Positions 17,715 through 27,176 of a stretch of DNA of 64,000 nucleotides are shown here, piece by piece. The position numbers and the translations under genes are program-made. The DNA is from an uncultured Parabacteroides sp. (GTDB lineage Bacteria > Bacteroidota > Bacteroidia > Bacteroidales > Tannerellaceae). The stretch is from contig CAJTMR010000001.1 of NCBI GenBank assembly GCA_910577325.1, forward strand, positions 49,531-113,530. Reading direction: 5' to 3'. Positions within the stretch are counted from its first letter, which is position 1, and every line of letters begins with the position of its first letter. The notes beneath the pieces were generated by a model. That model saw only the letters and a program-made list of their open reading frames with translations, did no database searches and was not told the DNA's origin.

Positions 17715-17746
17715 TTGTGCAGGTATCATTAAAATAGATACTTTTG
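17715..17746 (+). promoter_or_regulatory. Promoter for the SIS isomerase gene, mirrored toward the M16 gene
   Basis: TTG (17715-17717), a 21-base spacer, then TACTTTTG (17739-17746). A 14-base inverted copy, aaagtacaaaagta at 17682-17695, puts an identical -7 box facing the M16 gene, so the divergent promoters are mirror images. Confidence 0.6.
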
Positions 17747-17793
17747 TACTTTGTTAAGTTCATAACACCATTATAGAATCATTATTAAAGGCT

Positions 17794-18411
17794 ATGATAA
17801 ACGAAGCAATCTCATCCATTTTGCAACAGGAAGCTGAAGCAGTACGTAATATTCCGATAACCAACGGTTATGAAGAGGCTGTGACGCTCATTGTGAAACA
17901 TGTGCACGAACTCGGTGGAAATCTGATCACCAGCGGTATGGGGAAAGCAGGACAGATCGCCATGAACATCGCGACCACTTTCTGTTCGACCGGTACACCC
18001 GCCTACTTCATGCACCCCAGCGAAGCGCAACATGGCGACCTCGGCATCGTCCGCAAGAACGATGTCATGCTGCTCATCTCCAACTCCGGCAAGACACGTG
18101 AACTGCTCGAACTGGTGGAATTGACGCGTGGCCTCGCACCGGAAATGCAGTTTATCGTTATCACCGGCAACCCCGACAGCCCGCTGGCAGCCGAAGCAAC
18201 GATCTGCCTGCCGACCGGTGCGCCGAAGGAAGTGTGTCCTTTAGGCCTCACTCCCACCACCTCGACCACTGTTATGACAGTGATAGGTGACCTGTTGGTT
18301 GTCGGAACCATGAAACGAATCAACTTCGGTTATCCCGACTATGCCAAACGGCATCACGGCGGTTACCTGGGTTCGAAAAGCCGCGAACAGTGTAAAACAG
18401 GAAACAAATAA
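17794..18411 (+). CDS. SIS-domain D-arabinose-5-phosphate isomerase (KdsD/KpsF type without CBS domains)
   Basis: Converts ribulose 5-phosphate to arabinose 5-phosphate, the first step to Kdo for lipopolysaccharide or capsule. The 205 residues hold only the sugar-isomerase domain: LITSGMGKAGQIAMNIATTF, then MHPSEAQHGDLGIV, ISNSGKTRELLELV, and CPLGLTPTTSTTVMTVIGD, all diagnostic of KdsD/KpsF/GutQ. The usual C-terminal pair of CBS domains is absent, and the frame ends with a normal stop, so this is the short form known from Bacteroides. The PfkB kinase gene begins 5 bases later, so the two are almost certainly co-transcribed. GutQ-like functions on other sugars are possible. Confidence 0.87.
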   Translation: MINEAISSILQQEAEAVRNIPITNGYEEAVTLIVKHVHELGGNLITSGMGKAGQIAMNIATTFCSTGTPAYFMHPSEAQHGDLGIVRKNDVMLLISNSGKTRELLELVELTRGLAPEMQFIVITGNPDSPLAAEATICLPTGAPKEVCPLGLTPTTSTTVMTVIGDLLVVGTMKRINFGYPDYAKRHHGGYLGSKSREQCKTGNK

Positions 18412-18416
18412 ACAGC

Positions 18417-19346
18417 ATGAGAAAAGTAATCGGCATCGGAGAAACCATTCTCGACATCATATTCAGGAACAACCAACCTCATAAGGCAGTGCCCGGCGGA
18501 TCGACCTTCAATGGCCTTATCTCGTTAGGACGCCTGGGGATACCTGTCTCTTTCATCAGTGAAGTGGGAAACGACCGTGTCGGCGATATGATCCACGACT
18601 TCATGGCGGAAAACAACCTTTCCACCCGTTACGTCGATCGCTTCCCTGATGGTAAAAGCCCGATCTCGCTCGCATTTCTGGACGACGACCGCAATGCCAA
18701 TTACATCTTCTACAAAGATTATCCGAAACAACGTCTCGACGTATCCCTGCCGGAGATCAACGAAGACGACATTTTCATCTACGGCTCCTATTATTCACTG
18801 AACCCCGCACTCAGGGAACGGATGGTGGAGTTTCTCGATTATGCACGACAACGCAAGGCGATCCTCTACTACGACCCGAATTTCCGAAAGGCACATGCCC
18901 ATGAAGCGATACATCTGGGTCCGACATTGCTCGAAAATTTCGAATATGCTGATATCATACGCGGCTCGGACGAAGATTTCCTCAACATCTTCAAAGAGGT
19001 TGACTGTGAAAAGGTCTATAACCACCATATCCGTTTCTACTGCGACCGTTTCATTACCACCCACGGAGCCAAAGGGGTAAACCTCTACCATGGTGACCTG
19101 CACCGTCATTTCGACTCGCCTGCCATCCAACCGGTCAGCACGATCGGAGCCGGCGACAACTTCAATGCCGGCATCCTCTACGGTTTGTTAAAATATAAGG
19201 TCCGCCACCGAGACCTCCCCACTCTTTCCGAGGAGACTTGGACGAACATCATCCGATGTGGGATCGATCTGGCTACTGAGGTTTGCCGCAACTACGACAA
19301 TTACATTTCTAAAGAATTTGCAACCTCCTACCTTTCTCAGTCTTAA
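18417..19346 (+). CDS. PfkB-family carbohydrate kinase
   Basis: 309-residue ribokinase-fold sugar kinase. The N-terminal signature GIGETILDIIF and GGSTFNGLISLGRLG bind sugar. The C-terminal PfkB signature with the catalytic base lies in TIGAGDNFNAGILYG (Asp of GAGD, about residue 245). The family phosphorylates sugars such as fructose, ribose, 2-keto-3-deoxygluconate or adenosine. The specificity cannot be read here. Its 5-base spacing from the arabinose-5-phosphate isomerase gene suggests a linked role in pentose or Kdo-precursor metabolism, which is inference. It is annotated in relatives as fructokinase, on weak grounds. Confidence 0.88.
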   Translation: MRKVIGIGETILDIIFRNNQPHKAVPGGSTFNGLISLGRLGIPVSFISEVGNDRVGDMIHDFMAENNLSTRYVDRFPDGKSPISLAFLDDDRNANYIFYKDYPKQRLDVSLPEINEDDIFIYGSYYSLNPALRERMVEFLDYARQRKAILYYDPNFRKAHAHEAIHLGPTLLENFEYADIIRGSDEDFLNIFKEVDCEKVYNHHIRFYCDRFITTHGAKGVNLYHGDLHRHFDSPAIQPVSTIGAGDNFNAGILYGLLKYKVRHRDLPTLSEETWTNIIRCGIDLATEVCRNYDNYISKEFATSYLSQS

Positions 19347-19395
19347 ATATCATTAACCCGAAAGATAAAGAGGCATAAAGACACATATTTTTCAC

Positions 19396-19403
19396 TATCT
19401 TTG
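19396..19403 (+). promoter_or_regulatory. -7 element before the lipoprotein phosphatase gene
   Basis: TATCTTTG matches the -7 consensus. Transcription would begin near 19410, so the ATG at 19425 is the best start codon. The -33 element is not convincing. Confidence 0.5.
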
Positions 19404-19424
19404 TTTTGCATGAGTAGTAGAAGT

Positions 19425-20489
19425 ATGATATTGAAACGGATTCTTTTCTTGTTCACCTGCGCGACCTTATTAACAGGGTGCAGCTCCGGCAGAGCACCTG
19501 AAATTCGCGCTATATGTTTGCGTGACGACATCGGTAACTATATTATCAAATGGGAAACGGACCCTCATACCAATGGGATGATGAAACTTTACGTTTCCGA
19601 CATCCCCAACTCTTTCGATATGTCACAACCGTGCAGCTATGCCAACATCAACGATGGGCGGGTAACCTATATCACGAACGATAACATCACCCGCAAGTAT
19701 TTTCTCCTGTCATTCAACGACAAATATTTCCAGACCGTCGGCGCACGCTCGGTACAGATGGACAGTGTGCAGAACCTGCGCGACATAGGGGGCTATTTCA
19801 GCGAACATGGGAACCGTATGACCGGCTGGGGCAAGATATTCCGTTCGGGTAAACTCACATCACTCAGCCGTAACGACACTATCCGGTTAAAAAACTTGAA
19901 GATTAAAACAATCATCGACCTTCGGGGAGAAGACGAGATAAGCTCCGCCCAGGAAAAACATACAGGACCAAACGTCATATCCATTCCGATCCCGGTAAAG
20001 GGCAAAGAACAAATCACCAAACGTTTGGAAGAAGGACGCATACGCAAAGGCGACGGGCTTGTGTACATGCAGGATACCTATATCAGCTACGTGACGGAAA
20101 ACAGCGAACAATTCGGGAAAGCCCTGAAAGTCTTCCTGGACAAGGACAACTATCCGATCCTTGTGAACTGTTCGATGGGGAAAGACCGTGTCGGCTTTCT
20201 GACAGCCATGCTGTTGACGGCCCTCAATGTGCCGGAAGAAACGATCATGAAGGACTATATGGCTTCCAACAACCACATAGACCTGCGCCACCTTGCCTAT
20301 ATGGCACACAATCTTAATACAGATGCCCAGGAAACCATCACCGTACTACTCGGTGCAAACGAAACATGGCTGGATCTGGCCTTCCACAAAATAAAGAAAG
20401 AATACGGTTCAATCGACAAATATCTCTTAAAAGGGTTGCATCTCACGGAAAAAGAGCGCGATACATTAAAAGATATCCTACTAAACTAA
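19425..20489 (+). CDS. Lipoprotein tyrosine/serine phosphatase (Y_phosphatase3 type)
   Basis: Predicted exported lipoprotein phosphatase, 354 residues. Signal ILKRILFLFTCATLLTGCSS has a clear lipobox (LTGC). An N-terminal beta-rich region leads into the phosphatase domain, which begins VQNLRDIGGYFSEHGNRM and FRSGKLTSLSRNDT. These are hallmarks of the PF13350 family. The P-loop is CSMGKDRVG (Cys249, Arg255), matching CX5R. It presumably removes phosphate from Tyr/Ser or from small phosphoesters in the periplasm or at the outer membrane. The start was put at 19425. Earlier in-frame TTG (19401) and ATG (19410) lie in or on the promoter. It sits 78 bases after the PfkB gene. Confidence 0.85.
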   Translation: MILKRILFLFTCATLLTGCSSGRAPEIRAICLRDDIGNYIIKWETDPHTNGMMKLYVSDIPNSFDMSQPCSYANINDGRVTYITNDNITRKYFLLSFNDKYFQTVGARSVQMDSVQNLRDIGGYFSEHGNRMTGWGKIFRSGKLTSLSRNDTIRLKNLKIKTIIDLRGEDEISSAQEKHTGPNVISIPIPVKGKEQITKRLEEGRIRKGDGLVYMQDTYISYVTENSEQFGKALKVFLDKDNYPILVNCSMGKDRVGFLTAMLLTALNVPEETIMKDYMASNNHIDLRHLAYMAHNLNTDAQETITVLLGANETWLDLAFHKIKKEYGSIDKYLLKGLHLTEKERDTLKDILLN

Positions 20490-20556
20490 CCAGTATCCGA
20501 ATTATTTGCGTACCTTTGTCCCACTCTGAATTTATTATATATACATATATCACATT

Positions 20557-22374
20557 TTGAAAACATTTGAAGAATTAGGAGTTGCCGCACCAATACTGAA
20601 GGCAATCCAAGAAATGGGCTATGAATCGCCCATGCCGGTACAGGAGGAAGTGATTCCTTTCCTACTGGGAGATGACAACGACGTAATTGCATTAGCACAG
20701 ACAGGAACAGGAAAGACTGCCGCTTTCGGCCTTCCGATCCTGCAAAAAATCGATGTGACTACATACCACCCCCAAGCACTCGTGCTTTGTCCCACTCGTG
20801 AGCTTTGTCTTCAGATCGCCGACGACCTGAACGACTACTCCAAGTATATCGACAATCTGAAAGTTCTCCCGGTGTATGGAGGTTCCAGCATCGAAAGCCA
20901 GATCAAGACACTGAAACGTGGTGTACACGTAGTCGTAGCCACTCCGGGACGTCTTCTGGATCTGATGAACCGCAAAACGGTAGACCTCAGCCTGGTAAAG
21001 AATGTCATTATGGACGAAGCAGACGAGATGCTCAACATGGGGTTCACCGACAGCATCAACGCGATCCTCGCCGAAGTGCCGGAAAACCGCAACATGCTGC
21101 TCTTCTCGGCTACTATGCCAAAAGAAATCGCTGCCATCACGAAGAAGTACATGAAGAATCCTAAAGAGATCGTGATAGGCAACAAAAATGAAGGAAATAA
21201 GAACATCCGCGACATCTACTACATGGTTCGTGCACAGGACAAGTACTTGGCACTGAAACGTATCGCCGACTTCTACCCGAACATCTACGGCATCATTTTC
21301 TGCCGTACCCGCAAGGAGACGCAAGAAATCGCCGACAAACTGATACAAGACGGTTACAACGCCGACTCGCTGCATGGAGAACTGAGCCAGGCACAGCGTG
21401 ACTACGTGATGCAGAAATTCCGTATCAAAAACCTCCAGTTGCTTGTCGCCACCGACGTGGCTGCCCGTGGCTTGGACGTAGACGATCTGACACACGTAAT
21501 CAACTACGGTCTGCCCGATGAAGTGGAATCCTACACCCACCGCCGCGGCCGTACGGGTCGTGCCGGAAAGACTGGCATCTCCATCTCGATCTGTCACGTG
21601 AAGGAAAAAGGCAAGATTCGTGAGATCGAACGTATTATCAATAAGAAATTCGAGAAAGGCGAAATGCCTAACGGACAGGAAATTTGCAAAAAGCAGCTTT
21701 TCAATCTTGTAGACCAAATCGAAAAAGTGAAAGTGAATGAGGAAGAGATCGCCTCCTTGATGCCTCAAATCTACCGCAAGCTGGAATGGCTGGACAAAGA
21801 GGACATCATCAAACGAGTCGTCTCGCTCGAATTCAACCGTATGATCGACTACTACAAGGATGCTGATGAGATCCAGCAGGTGGACGAACGTTCCGTACGT
21901 AGCGAACGAGGTGAACGCCGTACGCATACAGCCGAAGAAGGCTACTCCCGCCTTTTCCTCAACTTCGGCAAGACCGACGGTCTCTACCCGAATCAACTGA
22001 TCGAACTGGTTAACAAATGTGTGCCGGGCAAGGTGCGCATCGGTAAGATCGACCTGCGCGAAAATTTCTCTTTCTTCGAAGTGGAAGAGATTGAAGCCCA
22101 TCGCGTCATGGATAGTATGAACGGGTTCGAAGTGGATGGACGACGCATATCTGTCGAACCTGCACAGGGTAAAAAAGAGGAAAGCGGACGCGGAGGCAAA
22201 CGAAGTAGCCGGCGTAACGATGACAGCTACAAAGGGAAACGAAGTTCCAAAGACAGCGGACGCCGGAACGGCGACCGCACAGACCGAGCCTTCCGGAAAG
22301 ACGAACGCGACAGTGACCGTCCTTGGAAACGAACAGCCGCTGCACGCGAGGCTCGCAAGAGAAAACGTTTCTGA
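20557..22374 (+). CDS. DEAD-box ATP-dependent RNA helicase with DbpA-type C-terminal domain
   Basis: Cytoplasmic RNA helicase, 605 residues, probably acting in ribosome assembly or RNA turnover in the cold. Motifs in order: Q-motif FEELGVAAPILKAIQEMGYE, I AQTGTGKTA, Ia PTRELCLQ, Ib TPGRLLDL, II DEAD, III SAT, IV IIFCRTRKET, V ATDVAARGLDVDD, VI HRRGRTGRAG. A DbpA/CsdA-like RNA-binding domain follows (RLFLNFGKTDGLYPNQLIEL and KVRIGKIDLRENFSFFEVE), then a highly charged Arg/Lys/Ser tail. The start codon is TTG, immediately before KTFEELGV, and no ATG would keep the Q-motif. The gene is DeaD/CsdA-like in layout, and a single symbol would be unsafe. Confidence 0.92.
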   Translation: MKTFEELGVAAPILKAIQEMGYESPMPVQEEVIPFLLGDDNDVIALAQTGTGKTAAFGLPILQKIDVTTYHPQALVLCPTRELCLQIADDLNDYSKYIDNLKVLPVYGGSSIESQIKTLKRGVHVVVATPGRLLDLMNRKTVDLSLVKNVIMDEADEMLNMGFTDSINAILAEVPENRNMLLFSATMPKEIAAITKKYMKNPKEIVIGNKNEGNKNIRDIYYMVRAQDKYLALKRIADFYPNIYGIIFCRTRKETQEIADKLIQDGYNADSLHGELSQAQRDYVMQKFRIKNLQLLVATDVAARGLDVDDLTHVINYGLPDEVESYTHRRGRTGRAGKTGISISICHVKEKGKIREIERIINKKFEKGEMPNGQEICKKQLFNLVDQIEKVKVNEEEIASLMPQIYRKLEWLDKEDIIKRVVSLEFNRMIDYYKDADEIQQVDERSVRSERGERRTHTAEEGYSRLFLNFGKTDGLYPNQLIELVNKCVPGKVRIGKIDLRENFSFFEVEEIEAHRVMDSMNGFEVDGRRISVEPAQGKKEESGRGGKRSSRRNDDSYKGKRSSKDSGRRNGDRTDRAFRKDERDSDRPWKRTAAAREARKRKRF

Positions 22375-22406
22375 TCCCTCAGATCACAATTTCCGAATAA
22401 AACAAA

Positions 22407-22448
22407 GCCCCCGTGGAACACACGACAACATGTGTATCCACCGGGGGC
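22407..22448. terminator. Bidirectional terminator between helicase and GH20 genes
   Basis: A gcccccg stem (22407 onward) pairs with cgggggc (to 22448) and extends through ggtggatacaca-type bases. The minus side is followed by TTTGTTTTATT, so it serves the GH20 gene best, and probably also the helicase. Confidence 0.75.
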
Positions 22449-22579
22449 TTCTCGTATCTTCTTCCTTCATCCGTGTCGATCTGCTTTACGCGTAGAGAAG
22501 ACCTCCTGCCCTATCCGACATAAGCTCCGGACACAAACTCAACCGACAATCCAAAAAGTATCTTCCGGATGCAAAGATC

Positions 22580-24154
22580 TTATCCATTCTTCAACACATC
22601 GTCCTTGTCCGGCGCACCCGGCTCGGGTGTCGATTCCGGATTGAAGGGGTTGAAATAATAGATACCTTTTTCACCGAGAAATTGCAAAAAGTAAGGAAGC
22701 TTCTGCATAAAGAGACTGCATTCCTTTGATTCGACAGGAGTCCAGGCAGATTCGGCCACTGCGACCAAACGAGGAAATGTCATATAATCCAAACGTTTGG
22801 CGTCGGCTACACGTTCCGTCCAAAGAGAAAACTGAAGTCCCATCACTAAATCTTCATAACCGCGTGTCAGATGAATGATTGGTTCAGGAAAGCGGTAAAT
22901 ATCCTCAATCGCATTGTAACCACCCCATACACGGCCCACCTTATGTCCGCCATACTGGATAAAATCGGCATACAACGGACGACGTGGGGTCATAATTACC
23001 CGGTAACCGTTTTCAAGCGCCTTCACCAACTGATGTTTCCGGTCGTGTCGCCACCACATCACGACAGCCTTTTCAGGAGAGACACCGGCATCAATCATCT
23101 CGTCCCAGCCGATCATGGTCTTGCCCTTGGAGGCGACAATATCGGCAGCACGGCGGATGAAATACTGTTCCAGACCCGTTTCGTTGCCCAAGTTCTTGTC
23201 TTTGATGAACTGCTGGATTTCGGGATCGGTAAACCAACTCTGGTTGCCGTAGTGCACCTCGTCGCCTCCGATATGGATAAAGGGAGACGGGAACAGGGCG
23301 ACGATCTCGTCGAGCACGTTGCTTATAAACTCGAACGTCTCTTCTTTACAAGGATGAAATGTGAAATGCTGCCATTTCCCCTCACCTCCCCCAGAAATTT
23401 CGGGATAAGAACGACAGACGGCAGTAGCATGCCCCGGCATGTCGAATTCGGGAACGACCATGATATGACGGTCGGCTGCATAGGCGACGATCTCCTTGAT
23501 CTCCTCCTGGGTGTAGAACGTAGCGGGCGCTTTCGGATCGTGCCAGTTGCCGACAGCCCCTTCAGTGGTCAGTTTCGGATAACGCTTGATCTCAATCCGC
23601 CAGCCAGGTTCGTCGGTCAAGTGCCAATGGAACACATTCAGGCGAAGAGACGCCATGATATCCAAATATTGTTTTACCTTTTCCTTACCAAAAAAATGGC
23701 GGCTCTCGTCAAGCATAAAACCACGCCAACCGTAGCGGGGCTGGTCTTGTATTTTACAGGTTCTCAAACGTCCCTTACCAAAACGGGAAAGTTGAAGAAA
23801 GGCTTCCTTTGCATAAAACAGACCGGCTTCGGAAGAGGCCTGCAACAGGATGTTGTCCGGTTCAACGATAAGCATATAAGCTTCATCAGCCAGCTTGCAG
23901 TCATTTGTCAATTCCAAGCGAATAGCTCCGCTGGCGGATGACGATTGCAGGCCGGCTTCTTTCAACTCGGTTTGTAATCCGGCAGCCAGTTTATCGGCAT
24001 ACCCACCATTACCCTGTACTTGAAGATTCTTTCCTATAACAAAAAAGCCTTTCCCGTTCTGCACCTTTGCAGGTGTCGGAAACAAAAATTGTTGTGCCAT
24101 CACCGGCACTACGAATAGAAATAGTAATGTACTTAAATAAATTAGTTTCTTCAT
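22580..24154 (-). CDS. GH20 beta-N-acetylhexosaminidase
   Basis: Secreted exo-beta-N-acetylhexosaminidase, 524 residues. Signal peptide KKLIYLSTLLFLFVVPVMAQ. GH20b N-terminal domain to about 140, then the catalytic barrel from YGWRGFMLDESRHFFG. Key motifs: HWHLTDEPGWRIEIK (about 176-190), PEFDMPGHA, and HIGGDEV with the catalytic Asp298-Glu299. It matches canonical Bacteroides hexosaminidases closely and is short, without extra binding domains. The start was chosen at the signal peptide. The upstream 22 residues are Cys/Ile-rich and unlike a leader. It lies beside peptidase and fucosidase genes, which fits host glycoprotein or mucin turnover. Confidence 0.93.
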   Translation of the reverse strand: MKKLIYLSTLLFLFVVPVMAQQFLFPTPAKVQNGKGFFVIGKNLQVQGNGGYADKLAAGLQTELKEAGLQSSSASGAIRLELTNDCKLADEAYMLIVEPDNILLQASSEAGLFYAKEAFLQLSRFGKGRLRTCKIQDQPRYGWRGFMLDESRHFFGKEKVKQYLDIMASLRLNVFHWHLTDEPGWRIEIKRYPKLTTEGAVGNWHDPKAPATFYTQEEIKEIVAYAADRHIMVVPEFDMPGHATAVCRSYPEISGGGEGKWQHFTFHPCKEETFEFISNVLDEIVALFPSPFIHIGGDEVHYGNQSWFTDPEIQQFIKDKNLGNETGLEQYFIRRAADIVASKGKTMIGWDEMIDAGVSPEKAVVMWWRHDRKHQLVKALENGYRVIMTPRRPLYADFIQYGGHKVGRVWGGYNAIEDIYRFPEPIIHLTRGYEDLVMGLQFSLWTERVADAKRLDYMTFPRLVAVAESAWTPVESKECSLFMQKLPYFLQFLGEKGIYYFNPFNPESTPEPGAPDKDDVLKNG

Positions 24155-24168
24155 GATTTGTAATATTA

Positions 24169-24200
24169 TTGGGCAAATATATATAAAATTTATATCTTTA
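24169..24200 (+). promoter_or_regulatory. Promoter for the C69 dipeptidase gene
   Basis: TTG (24169-24171), a 21-base spacer, then TATCTTTA (24193-24200), one base off TAnnTTTG. The start codon follows at 24226. Confidence 0.5.
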
Positions 24201-24225
24201 ACCGCTGAACAAAATAACAAAACTC

Positions 24226-25836
24226 ATGAATAGATTTTTTATTCTTACGATCACTTTAATCTGTTACTGTAGTAACTTCCAGGCACAGGAAATCGAATAC
24301 TTCCGGCCTGTCAACACTCCCGAAAGTTGCACAAGTATCATGGTTGGCAAAAAAGCATCAGCCGACGGTTCAGTCATGACCAGCCATACCTGTGACGGTA
24401 ACTACCGTACATGGATGGATATCGTCCCGGCCGCATGTTACGAACACGACACGACTGTCGCCATCTATAACGGACGCATGCATACCGAATATCCTGCCGA
24501 CCGTACGAATATGGAGTTGAAGGGGACGATACCGGAAGCCCGCTCGACCTTTCAGTTCCTGAATACCGCTTACCCTTGCCTCAATGAAAAACAGTTGGGT
24601 ATCGGTGAGACAACCATCACCGGACGTAAAGAACTACAGAACAAGAAAGGAATGTTCATGATCGAGGAACTGGAAAAGATTGCCTTGCAGCGTTGCACGA
24701 CGGCACGCGAAGCGATCCGACTGATCGGACAATTGGTTGCCGAATACGGATACGGGGATTCGGGCGAATGCCTGACGATCGCCGACCCGAACGAGGTCTG
24801 GCATTTCGAGGTGTTCGGCGAGGGGCCAGACAAGGTCGGAGGTGTATGGGCGGCTGTCCGCATCCCGGACGATCATGTGGGGGTATCGGCCAATATCTCG
24901 CGTATCTCGACGCTCGACCTGAAGGACAAGGATCGTTATATGGCTTCGGAAAATGTATTCTCCGTTGCCAAAAAGATGGGTTTTTGGGACGGCAAGGAAC
25001 CGTTCAAATTCTGGAAAGCCTACAGCGGGGGTAACTATTTCGGTGAGCCGAAGGCGTTCAGCATCCGCGAGTATTTCATCCTGAATGCGCTTGCCCCTTC
25101 CCTCCAACTGTCGTACGACTCGGAAGAGCTGCCGATCAGTGTGAAGCCAGACAAGCCGGTTGCCGTAACGGATGTGATGGCATTGCTACGCCAGACCTAC
25201 GAAGGAACGAAGTGGGACATGACGAAAAACCTGAAAGTGGCTGTCAAGAATAAAGAGACGAAGGAAACGGATACGATCACCAGCCCGGCGGCTAACCCCT
25301 GGATGGGGACAGATATGCTGAATATGCTGAACGGCGTGAAGGAAGGAACGGTGACACGCAATCGCTTAGTGGCGGTTCCGCAATGTTCCTACTCGCACGT
25401 GATACAACTGCGCAGTTGGTTACCGGATGCAGTGGGCGGAGTCGCCTGGCTGTCGTTCGACAATCCGGGGCAAAGCCCACGTATCCCGATCTTCTCCGGA
25501 ACGACCGACCTGCCGGTTGCTTTCGGTATCTGCGGACAACACCGCCATCGCGAGGATGCCATCGTATGGAAATACCGGACGGCAAACAAACTGGCTACGG
25601 TTCGCTGGGGATTGACCAAAGAGAAGATCAACGGTGCAATCACCCATTTCGAGGAAAAAGGTTTATCGGAAATGTCTTTTGTAGAAAGTCGCTACAAAGA
25701 GTTGCAAAACAGCAAAGGAGAAGAGGCTGCACGAACTTTCCTGACCGGCTACACGGCCGACTTTGCCGGCGCGACGATCCTGCGTTGGCAAGAGATGGCG
25801 GACGAGTTCTGGAAAATGTTCGCGAGGGGATTCTGA
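24226..25836 (+). CDS. C69 family (PepD-type) dipeptidase
   Basis: Secreted N-terminal-nucleophile dipeptidase, 536 residues. Signal peptide about 1-20 (ILTITLICYCSNFQAQ). The nucleophile Cys follows a short propeptide in ESCTSIMVGKKASADGSVM (about 34-52), as in C69 enzymes, where cleavage exposes the Cys. Later segments AYPCLNEKQLGIGETTI, GYGDSGECLTIADPNEVWH and FGEGPDKVGGVWAAVRIPDD are family hallmarks. It would cleave dipeptides in the periplasm. The neighbours downstream on the same strand are a C1B aminopeptidase and a GH29 fucosidase, which suggests peptide and glycan salvage from glycoproteins. Confidence 0.9.
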   Translation: MNRFFILTITLICYCSNFQAQEIEYFRPVNTPESCTSIMVGKKASADGSVMTSHTCDGNYRTWMDIVPAACYEHDTTVAIYNGRMHTEYPADRTNMELKGTIPEARSTFQFLNTAYPCLNEKQLGIGETTITGRKELQNKKGMFMIEELEKIALQRCTTAREAIRLIGQLVAEYGYGDSGECLTIADPNEVWHFEVFGEGPDKVGGVWAAVRIPDDHVGVSANISRISTLDLKDKDRYMASENVFSVAKKMGFWDGKEPFKFWKAYSGGNYFGEPKAFSIREYFILNALAPSLQLSYDSEELPISVKPDKPVAVTDVMALLRQTYEGTKWDMTKNLKVAVKNKETKETDTITSPAANPWMGTDMLNMLNGVKEGTVTRNRLVAVPQCSYSHVIQLRSWLPDAVGGVAWLSFDNPGQSPRIPIFSGTTDLPVAFGICGQHRHREDAIVWKYRTANKLATVRWGLTKEKINGAITHFEEKGLSEMSFVESRYKELQNSKGEEAARTFLTGYTADFAGATILRWQEMADEFWKMFARGF

Positions 25837-25982
25837 ACGATTGACAATTAATCAAAGAACTAAGGATATGCCAGAATTCATTTGTGTCATGCCGGACTTG
25901 ATCCGCAAGAAGACACTAAACACGGATTGATAATTTTGACACATTCTTTAACAAAAGAAAATCAAATCATAATTTATAACTC

Positions 25983-27161
25983 ATGAAATCACTTATCTTA
26001 TCTTGCATGCTGGCGTTCTCTGCTTCAGCGGCGTTCGGCCAAGGATATCAGTTCACGGAAGTGGTAACGGTTCCCGCTACCCCGGTCAAAAACCAAGCGG
26101 CAACAGGTACTTGCTGGTGCTTTGCCACTACTTCGTTTATGGAATCCGAACTGCTCCGTATGGGGAAAGGCACGTATGATCTTTCGGAAATGTTCATCGT
26201 TCGCCAGAAATATATAAACCAGTTGCAGGACAACTATCTGCGCCGTGGAGAAGGCAATATCGGACAAGGTAGCCTTTCACATACCTTTATGAACGCATAC
26301 CGCCAGGTAGGTATCGTTCCGGAAGAGGTGTACACAGGTATCAACTACGGTTCCGAACGGCACAACCACAGCGAGATGATCCGTTACATGCACGCCATTG
26401 CGGATGTGGCAGTAAAAACGAAAACACGCAGTCCGGAATATTACAAGCTGGTCGACAACCTGTTGGACACCTATTTAGGAAAACTGCCGGAAAAATTCAC
26501 ATACAAAGGAAAAGAGTATACGCCGAAGTCATTTGCCGAATCGCTGGGGCTGAATATGGACGACTATATCGAACTGACCAGTTTCACACATCATCCGTAT
26601 TATGTAAAGTTCGATGTGGAAGTGCCCGACAACTGGGAACATTCCCTTATGTACAACCTGCCGCTCGATGAAATGATAGAGACGGTAGATTATGCTTTGA
26701 ACAACGGGTATTCCGTCTGCTGGGACGGCGACGTGAGCGAGAAGGGATTCTCCTTTACAAACGGTGTCGCCATCAACCCGGAAGTTAAAAAGGTGGAAGA
26801 CCTGTCGAATACGGATCGCGCCCGCTTCGAGAAATTAGGCGAAAAAGAACGCCTTGAAGAGGTGTTTAAATTCGACCGCCCCTACCCTGAAGTGAACGTG
26901 ACCCCGGAGATACGACAAGCGGGGTTTGAGTCATTTGTTACAACCGACGACCATCTGATGCACGTGACCGGTATCACCAAAGACCAAAACGGCACGAAAT
27001 ATTACATCACCAAGAACTCATGGGGAACCGACCGCAACAAGTTCGGCGGCTACCTGAACATGTCCGAGAGCTTCGTCCGCGCCAAAACCATCTATGTGAT
27101 GGTTCATAAGGATGCAATACCGAAGGCGATCAAGGCTAAGTTGAATTTCACTATTCAATAA
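25983..27161 (+). CDS. C1B-type (bleomycin hydrolase/PepC-like) cysteine aminopeptidase, exported
   Basis: 392-residue papain-fold aminopeptidase. The signal peptide ILSCMLAFSASAAFGQG marks it as exported, unlike cytoplasmic PepC. Catalytic residues are visible in order: Gln and Cys in VKNQAATGTCWCFATTSF (Cys about 41), His in HLMHVTGI (about 323), and Asn in ITKNSWGTDRNKFGG (about 347). The usual long C1B insertions lie between. It is about 50 residues shorter than typical PepC. Bacteroides relatives are periplasmic. It is followed after 15 bases by the GH29 gene, so the two share a transcript. Confidence 0.9.
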   Translation: MKSLILSCMLAFSASAAFGQGYQFTEVVTVPATPVKNQAATGTCWCFATTSFMESELLRMGKGTYDLSEMFIVRQKYINQLQDNYLRRGEGNIGQGSLSHTFMNAYRQVGIVPEEVYTGINYGSERHNHSEMIRYMHAIADVAVKTKTRSPEYYKLVDNLLDTYLGKLPEKFTYKGKEYTPKSFAESLGLNMDDYIELTSFTHHPYYVKFDVEVPDNWEHSLMYNLPLDEMIETVDYALNNGYSVCWDGDVSEKGFSFTNGVAINPEVKKVEDLSNTDRARFEKLGEKERLEEVFKFDRPYPEVNVTPEIRQAGFESFVTTDDHLMHVTGITKDQNGTKYYITKNSWGTDRNKFGGYLNMSESFVRAKTIYVMVHKDAIPKAIKAKLNFTIQ

Positions 27162-27176
27162 TAATCGCTTATAAAC

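Noticed and set aside
20692..22101. 469-codon frame opposite the helicase gene
   Set aside because: Antisense to an intact DEAD-box helicase with all motifs, and rich in Phe/Val/His as expected for a shadow frame.
25887..25905. tgccggacttgatccg segment before the C1B peptidase gene
   Set aside because: It resembles a half of a dispersed palindromic repeat seen in many genomes, but only one imperfect copy is present here, so it cannot be called a repeat.
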